The translations under genes and the position numbers were made by a program. DNA of 64,000 bases from Anaerolineales bacterium (lineage in GTDB: Bacteria > Chloroflexota > Anaerolineae > Anaerolineales > Villigracilaceae), in contig JACMLM010000032.1 of NCBI GenBank assembly GCA_014379595.1, positions 34,700 to 98,699 of the forward strand, read 5' to 3'. Of the stretch, positions 60,005-64,000 are shown one piece after another; the stretch's first letter is position 1; the number at the start of each line of letters is the position of its first letter. The notes beneath the pieces are model-generated. The model had not been told where the DNA came from. It made no database searches and worked only from the letters and a program-made list of their open reading frames with translations.

Positions 60005-61275
60005 TTCAACTCCGTTTGAGGTTGTGTAGGAATAACTTTTCTATTCATTTCTTTCATGGCTGGTATGAACCACATACTGACTGTGGCAATGAAATTGCTA
60101 ATGCCTAAAAAGATCAACATTGGGAATGTGCCAAATTTTTCGGTGAACACTCCGCCCAATAACATACCCAAGGGCATGGCAAGCCATGCGCCTGCTTGCA
60201 TAGCACCGAAGACTCGTCCGCGCATATCTGGAGGAATGCGTTCAAACTCAACCGCACCAATAATAGGATTCAAAGGTCCAGCGCCAATGCTGGTGATCAA
60301 CGTTACGATAACTAAAACAGCAATCGGTGGTTGACTCAGATATACCCAAAATCTGAACGTAGTCAGTACGAATGCAGCAACGAATGTGGCATGGCGCGGC
60401 ATCCGATGCCCGATGGCCGCGAAGATCAATCCACCGATGACCGCGCCTCCGCCATTTGCTGCGAGAAGCAGACCTAAATTGAGAGCGCTTCCAAATACTT
60501 CTTTTACATAAACAGGCTGTACAACACCGCCGAAGATCGTGTCTAGAAAATTTGTCAGCATGATCATGATCACGAGTGCGAAGATCAGCTTATCTTGCGT
60601 AATGAAGCGCAAGCCTTCCTTTAATTCGCCAAAGTAATCTCCAGTCCCTGCTTCTTTTTTAACTGGCTTGGGGCTGGCGATCACAAATCCAATAATTCCT
60701 GCAGAGATCAAAAATGAAAGGGCATTCAGCCACAAAACATTTTCTGTGCCCATGATGCCGATCAAGAGACCTGCAAGCGGCGCGCCAACCATTCTTGCGC
60801 CGCGCTCGATCACATGCGTGAGGGAAGTGGCGCGTTCAATGGGCATGCCTGCTTGTTCTGCAAGTTCTGGTAGTAGTGCAGCGCGTGCGGTTCCGCCTGG
60901 TGTATCTAATAATGCGCCAAGAAATACAAGCACCATCAACTGCCAAAATTCCAGCCCAATGGTGAAATGAAGTAATGGAATCAATGCAGTAGCTGCGCCG
61001 CTTGCAAGGTCTGCAATAATGCTGGTGCGTTTATAGCCCAGCCTGTCGATCAGCGTGCCGCCGAAGAACCCAGCGATCACAACAGGCAGGATCGTAAAGA
61101 AACCTGTGATACCTGTTTGTGTGGCGCTGCCAGTTGTTTGTAATACGAACCACGGAATTGCGATTGCAGAAAATACGTTGCCAACCAGTGAAATTGCATT
61201 GGCTGTGAATAAGGCATAAATTGGAATTGAGTTATGAGCCTTGACTGGTGTTGTTGATTGCATTTGCTCTCGCAT
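60001..61275 (-). CDS. MFS transporter, enterobactin-exporter/macrolide-efflux-like
   Basis: A 424-residue 12-helix permease. The loop 2-3 motif 'GGTLIDRLGYKRTSIIADLA' and a matching 'RMPRHATFVAAF' in the second half are typical MFS. The whole layout resembles the EntS/MefA-type exporters (DUF894). The substrate could be a siderophore or drug, but nothing here decides. The ATG follows the thioesterase stop (TAG) directly, and a second ATG lies four codons on. It is co-transcribed with the thioesterase and the lipoprotein peptidase. Confidence 0.85.
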   Translation of the reverse strand: MREQMQSTTPVKAHNSIPIYALFTANAISLVGNVFSAIAIPWFVLQTTGSATQTGITGFFTILPVVIAGFFGGTLIDRLGYKRTSIIADLASGAATALIPLLHFTIGLEFWQLMVLVFLGALLDTPGGTARAALLPELAEQAGMPIERATSLTHVIERGARMVGAPLAGLLIGIMGTENVLWLNALSFLISAGIIGFVIASPKPVKKEAGTGDYFGELKEGLRFITQDKLIFALVIMIMLTNFLDTIFGGVVQPVYVKEVFGSALNLGLLLAANGGGAVIGGLIFAAIGHRMPRHATFVAAFVLTTFRFWVYLSQPPIAVLVIVTLITSIGAGPLNPIIGAVEFERIPPDMRGRVFGAMQAGAWLAMPLGMLLGGVFTEKFGTFPMLIFLGISNFIATVSMWFIPAMKEMNRKVIPTQPQTELK

Positions 61276-61692
61276 CTATTTATTTGATTCAGAAGCAAAC
61301 ACATTAGATACTTCACTAGGAATCGCACGCGGACTGCCTGTTTTGACATCTACAAATACCCAATCCGTTTCACCCTTAACGAGCAGCCTGCTGTCTGCTA
61401 TTCTGACGAATTCATACTTCCTCAATGATCTGACCTTGCGAATGCTTTCCACCCAGGTGCGGATCTCGATCTCTTCGCCCTCAAATGCAGGAAGCAGGTA
61501 TTCGACCTTATGCTCGCGCACGACCCAGGTTGACTCTGTCCCCTGGGCTTGGTTGCCGCCGATGGAATCATAATGTTCTACAGCAATGTCCTGCATCCAT
61601 TGTACATAGGCCACGTTGTTGACGTGGCCGTTTTCGTCTATTGATTTTTTTGGGATTGTGAATGTTTTTGAATACGTGGATGAAATTGGCAT
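61276..61692 (-). CDS. Acyl-CoA thioesterase, 4HBT/YbgC-like hot-dog fold
   Basis: 138 residues of a single hot-dog domain. The N-terminal 'KTFTIPKKSIDENGHVNNVAYVQWMQD' has the Asp and the 'GHVNNVxYxxW' signature of 4-hydroxybenzoyl-CoA-type thioesterases. The Asp/Glu residue before GHV is the expected catalytic acid. It should hydrolyse short or medium acyl-CoA or acyl-ACP; the acyl chain cannot be predicted. It is first of a three-gene run with the MFS transporter and peptidase. Confidence 0.9.
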   Translation of the reverse strand: MPISSTYSKTFTIPKKSIDENGHVNNVAYVQWMQDIAVEHYDSIGGNQAQGTESTWVVREHKVEYLLPAFEGEEIEIRTWVESIRKVRSLRKYEFVRIADSRLLVKGETDWVFVDVKTGSPRAIPSEVSNVFASESNK

Positions 61693-61753
61693 TCGCCAAG
61701 TTTACCGCAACTCGTAGTTAACAGATTCTTGTTTTCTTTATAAGAGATATGGC

Positions 61754-62392
61754 TTAGCGGGAATAGACCACTACCTGCCATAACAATGTTCGTCTATAAA
61801 AAATCCGTTTCAAGCCACTACGCATAATGATGGCTTCGACAGCTTCAGATGGATGTATAAAGACACGAAATGGATTGCGCTGTAAGCGGAAGAAAAAATT
61901 CTGAACAGCCAGTCCCATTTTCATCCACCAGATATCACGCGGATACACCACGCCATACAGCTTGCCTGCTCGTGCAACTGAAAGCCCTACCAGTTGTTGC
62001 ATATCTGGGAAACAACAGATGACGCGATCTAATGTGACGATGTCAGCAGGTTGAATGTGCTCTGCCAGATCAACAAAGTTACCTTGATGATAGTGTATCC
62101 GTTCAGCATATCCACGTTTTTGGCTCTCCGCTTTGGCGGCAGCAGGATACGCTGTAGAGGCTTCGATATCTGTGGCGCTTTTTACGCCTGCATCCAGTAG
62201 CTCATATTGAATGGCTCCCACGCCTCCGCCAATATCGAGCAGGGTTAGTTCGTGCACACCCTGCTGTTTAAGTGCATTCGTTAACATGCGGGTGGTTTTG
62301 TCTGGGCCTTGTCTGCGGTATTTTGCAACTTCCTTCGCCACATATTCCGCACTAAATAATTCATCAAGTCCCTGGCAATGACTACAATTCAT
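61754..62392 (-). CDS. Class I SAM-dependent methyltransferase
   Basis: 212 residues. The SAM-binding motif I is 'LTLLDIGGGVGAIQYEL' (~54-70), followed by an acidic motif 'SATDIEASTAYPAAAK', motif 'IVTLDRVICCFPDM' and a C-terminal beta region. An N-terminal 'MNCSHCQGLDELFSAEYVAK' carries a CxxC that might bind metal. Substrate is unknown. It follows the DinB-like gene by 30 bases, so the two are likely co-transcribed. Confidence 0.85.
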   Translation of the reverse strand: MNCSHCQGLDELFSAEYVAKEVAKYRRQGPDKTTRMLTNALKQQGVHELTLLDIGGGVGAIQYELLDAGVKSATDIEASTAYPAAAKAESQKRGYAERIHYHQGNFVDLAEHIQPADIVTLDRVICCFPDMQQLVGLSVARAGKLYGVVYPRDIWWMKMGLAVQNFFFRLQRNPFRVFIHPSEAVEAIIMRSGLKRIFYRRTLLWQVVVYSR

Positions 62393-62422
62393 ATTATGTC
62401 TCCAAAGAATACATTATTCTTA

Positions 62423-62944
62423 TCAGTGTGATATTTGATCGAGATGAAAGTTAAAGTGAACTACTGGGTAGTGGTAAAGTTTTTCAATAGTCATAAATTC
62501 GCTAAAGTTGGCGTCCCATTTTGTGGGGTAATACATTCCGCGCTGCCATTCATCCTCTTTGATTGAAGCAGCAGTTTTTAACAGAGATGCATGAAATCGG
62601 TCAAACAATTTCCCAAGCCTCTTATGGGTAAAAACTTTACCCTGCATACGTGCGCCAATCGCATTAACCCAATTGAACGGCACGGTGAGGGCATTCAAGA
62701 GCCAGGCAAATGGTTTTGAAGAGCCGTTAGGTAACTTTCCCCATATACGCGTCATGGGTAGTAATACTACGGTTACGATAAACCCAAATAGCATATGCGC
62801 CAGGATTTCAACGTTCGTCCAGCCTGGGTTGAGGCTCTGTTTGTGTAGATCTTCTTCTGAAAGCGAAGCAAGAATAGCGTGAAATGAATCACGAGTTGAT
62901 TCGAGTTCGGTACGAATGGAGTCTTGTATGTGCTTATGATTCAT
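62423..62944 (-). CDS. DinB/maleylpyruvate-isomerase-like protein
   Basis: About 173 residues from the ATG at 62944; the frame also has a TTG one codon before. The helical bundle features 'TRDSFHAILASLSEEDLHKQ', 'PGWTNVEILAHMLFGFIV' and a C-terminal 'YPVVHFNFHLDQISH', in which three His residues are spaced as in the DinB metal site. One hydrophobic stretch follows the first His. The biochemical role of bacterial DinB-fold proteins is often thiol-dependent or unknown. GAGG lies ~10 bases before the ATG. Confidence 0.75.
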   Translation of the reverse strand: MNHKHIQDSIRTELESTRDSFHAILASLSEEDLHKQSLNPGWTNVEILAHMLFGFIVTVVLLPMTRIWGKLPNGSSKPFAWLLNALTVPFNWVNAIGARMQGKVFTHKRLGKLFDRFHASLLKTAASIKEDEWQRGMYYPTKWDANFSEFMTIEKLYHYPVVHFNFHLDQISH

Positions 62945-63009
62945 CAATCTTTACCTCTTCATAGCTCAATCCATATAACTGATCGAATGGAGTAATTGCG
63001 ATTTTCTCT

Positions 63010-63222
63010 TTAACTATCTTGGTTTTCTCTCTGCTTTGAGGGACAATGTTTATCTGCATACGAGCAATAGACGCAGCAAATTCCTTTTATCGGACGAAGT
63101 ACCGCGCCGCAACTGACGCATTGATAGAAAACGACTCAGGTATCTGGCGGCATTTGCTCTATTTTGGCAAACCCGCATTGCTGACAAGTAATCGTTGCAT
63201 TCAGTTCTATCTTCTTATCCAT
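63010..63222 (-). CDS. GDCCVxC-family small protein with in-frame TGA (candidate selenoprotein)
   Basis: A 70-codon frame interrupted once by TGA at 63138-63136 (codon 29). Around it the sequence is that of the small Cys-rich GDCCVxC family: 'KIELNATITCQQCGFAKIEQ', 'MPPDT' - TGA - 'VVFYQCVSCGAVLRP', then 'IKGICCVYCSYADKHCPSKQ'. Cysteine relatives read M-P-T-D-A-C-Q at that point, so TGA stands where Cys is expected. I recall the family being annotated as '(seleno)protein', so selenocysteine is a real option. The terminal motif is G-I-CCVYC instead of G-D-CCVxC. The ATG abuts a preceding stop. No clear SECIS hairpin was confirmed by eye. If no Sec machinery exists in this genome, it is a pseudogene. 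Confidence 0.6.
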
Positions 63223-63300
63223 TTATGACTCTACAATGTTTATTTCTTCTTCTGTAAGTCCATACAACTCGTAGACAAGCTTATCTATCTGACCATCCGC
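63223..63300 (-). pseudogene. C-terminal tail of a lost gene ('YELYGLTEEEI' tail)
   Basis: The minus-strand frame ends 'GQIDKLVYELYGLTEEEINI', then VES and stop. This is a tail common at the C-terminus of N-6 DNA methylase or restriction-type proteins. Upstream of residue ~40 the frame runs into repeat sequence, so only the end of the gene survives. A second, degenerate tail ('TPFDQLYGLSYEEVKIDES') lies at about 62940-63000, between the GDCCVxC-like gene and the DinB-like gene. Both look like scraps left after rearrangement. Confidence 0.45.
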
Positions 63301-63359
63301 AACAGGTCTCGACTCGCCGCTCATTTCATGCAGACTCTTTCCCGACGCTCTCTCGGTGC

Positions 63360-63429
63360 GGTGTTTTCGCGGATGCGAGATTCTTGTGCAGTGCCAACAT
63401 GCGCTCAACCAACGTTGTGACTTGGCATT
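63360..63429. repeat. Second copy of the GGATGCGAGATTCTTGTGCA repeat
   Basis: TTTTCGCGGATGCGAGATTC followed by TTGTGCAGTGCCAACATGCG repeats, with few changes, the sequence at 48945-48980. It lies at the edge of the 63430 gene and abuts the truncated tail at 63223-63300. Confidence 0.6.
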
Positions 63430-63822
63430 TCATAGCGTGCATTTTCTCAATAGCCTCATTATTCGAAAGCGATTATAGCGCTGCACAAAGATGGGATATA
63501 CATTTACATACAGGTTAATGGCGAAGATGACAAGAAACTCTACTATGGACAATTGCGGAAGTTTAAATACCAAAATAGAAACGGTAAAAAGCAGGGCCAG
63601 CGAGTGAATAACTTCGTTCCGTCTTGTTTCCCACTCGAGCCGCTTCAGTTCTGCCTTTAGCACTTCTTGACCTCCTTGCATCGCCGCCTTCTTGCCACGC
63701 AGGCGGAAGAGCAAAAGCTCAGTGGGCAGGAGATATCTTTTGAAGAACCTCACGCCCAAGAACTCGTAGATGGATCTCCCACGCCATTGCTCGAGCTTAC
63801 TTGGTGCAAAGTATTTGGGCAT
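63430..63822 (-). CDS. Small membrane protein, CrtO/acyltransferase-like fold (uncertain)
   Basis: 130 residues. A basic, aromatic N-terminus ('LEQWRGRSIYEFLGVRFFKR') precedes a charged helix and two membrane segments (~72-90 and 92-112). The second ends in 'INLYVNVYPIFVQRYNRFRI'. This last pattern occurs in the glycosyl-4,4'-diaponeurosporenoate acyltransferase (CrtO) group and in many unnamed membrane proteins. The short length speaks for a lone unnamed protein. Function unknown. The 3' end borders a repeat. Confidence 0.5.
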   Translation of the reverse strand: MPKYFAPSKLEQWRGRSIYEFLGVRFFKRYLLPTELLLFRLRGKKAAMQGGQEVLKAELKRLEWETRRNEVIHSLALLFTVSILVFKLPQLSIVEFLVIFAINLYVNVYPIFVQRYNRFRIMRLLRKCTL

Positions 63823-64000
63823 GGCTGCCGAATGAGGGTCCTTGGCTAGTCGTCAAAGGTCAGACACGGAAGGGCATCCTGCGTTTCCACCCGTCCGGTT
63901 CAATGCCGGAATCAGGTCAAAACCCGGATGGGTGACGGCTAATCCGCGCTAATTTGCGCTAATCCACGTGGCAGCCGCACTTGAAACGCGGAGTTCGCGA
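63823..64000. other. Terminal intergenic stretch with short tandem words
   Basis: Contains CGCTAATTTGCGCTAATCC, a word repeated in degenerate form (GGCTAATCCGCGCTAATTTG), plus a purine/GC-rich part. No open frame, RNA gene or terminator was recognised before the window edge. Confidence 0.35.

Noticed and set aside
63046..63228. 60-codon plus-strand frame over the GDCCVxC-like gene
   Set aside because: It runs antisense to a frame with clear family motifs and has no ribosome-binding site of its own.

Overview
The window looks like a chromosomal segment of a Chloroflexota bacterium, most likely class Anaerolineae. This is inferred from gene content, not from a marker tree. The indicators are a very large Agl23-type membrane glycosyltransferase with a C-terminal NHL propeller, a caa3/A2-type cytochrome oxidase with COX4-COX3 and CtaA-CtaB fusions, a type 2 isopentenyl diphosphate isomerase, KaiBC without KaiA, TIR/NB-ARC/TPR and Roco proteins, moderate GC, and intergenic regions full of small palindromic repeats. 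No rRNA, CRISPR array, transposase, integrase or phage gene was seen. One tRNA gene, tRNA-Leu(UAG), is present.

Layout. 1-3885: 3' end of uvrB, a small DUF4190-like membrane protein, and an ABC exporter operon (ATPase plus two ABC-2 permeases) behind a good promoter. 3887-9329 (minus): one tight operon, fni > LRR-TIR > LRR-Roco > lipoprotein. 9367-11780: acpP (plus), then sucC-sucD (minus). 11894-23826 (minus): Agl23-NHL glycosyltransferase, rlmN, a TIR-NB-ARC-TPR protein, a HAD phosphatase, a DUF1028 protein, clpP and tig, then tRNA-Leu. 24171-31969 (plus): bcp and an aerobic respiration block (ctaC with fused cytochrome c, ctaD, COX4-COX3 fusion, SCO, a cupredoxin-like protein, SURF1, CtaA-CtaB fusion). 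31932-40117 (minus): two membrane glycosyltransferases, the primary sigma factor, and a Gld-type ABC transporter operon. 40297-43129 (plus): AlaX editing enzyme, two paralogous lipoproteins and an aldo/keto reductase broken by an in-frame TAA. 43208-47259 (minus): a small membrane/zinc-ribbon cluster with a partial gene duplication and a DUF2652-SRPBCC protein. 47283-48446: a GT4 glycosyltransferase.

49133-58182 (minus) is the most distinctive part: kaiC, kaiB, a six-PAS/GAF/HD-GYP protein (frameshifted at a G6 tract), a PAS-GGDEF cyclase, a CarH-like cobalamin protein carrying the Wx9EH light-sensor motif without a DNA-binding domain, and a second GGDEF cyclase. Read together they suggest a light- and clock-like input driving c-di-GMP synthesis and breakdown.

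58766-63822 (minus): a lipoprotein peptidase, an MFS transporter, a thioesterase, a methyltransferase, a DinB-like protein, a small GDCCVxC-like protein with an in-frame TGA at a conserved cysteine position (candidate selenoprotein) and a small membrane protein.

Start sites were chosen from Shine-Dalgarno spacing, and where they differ from the longest reading frame this is stated. Family names come from motif recognition alone, since no search could be run.
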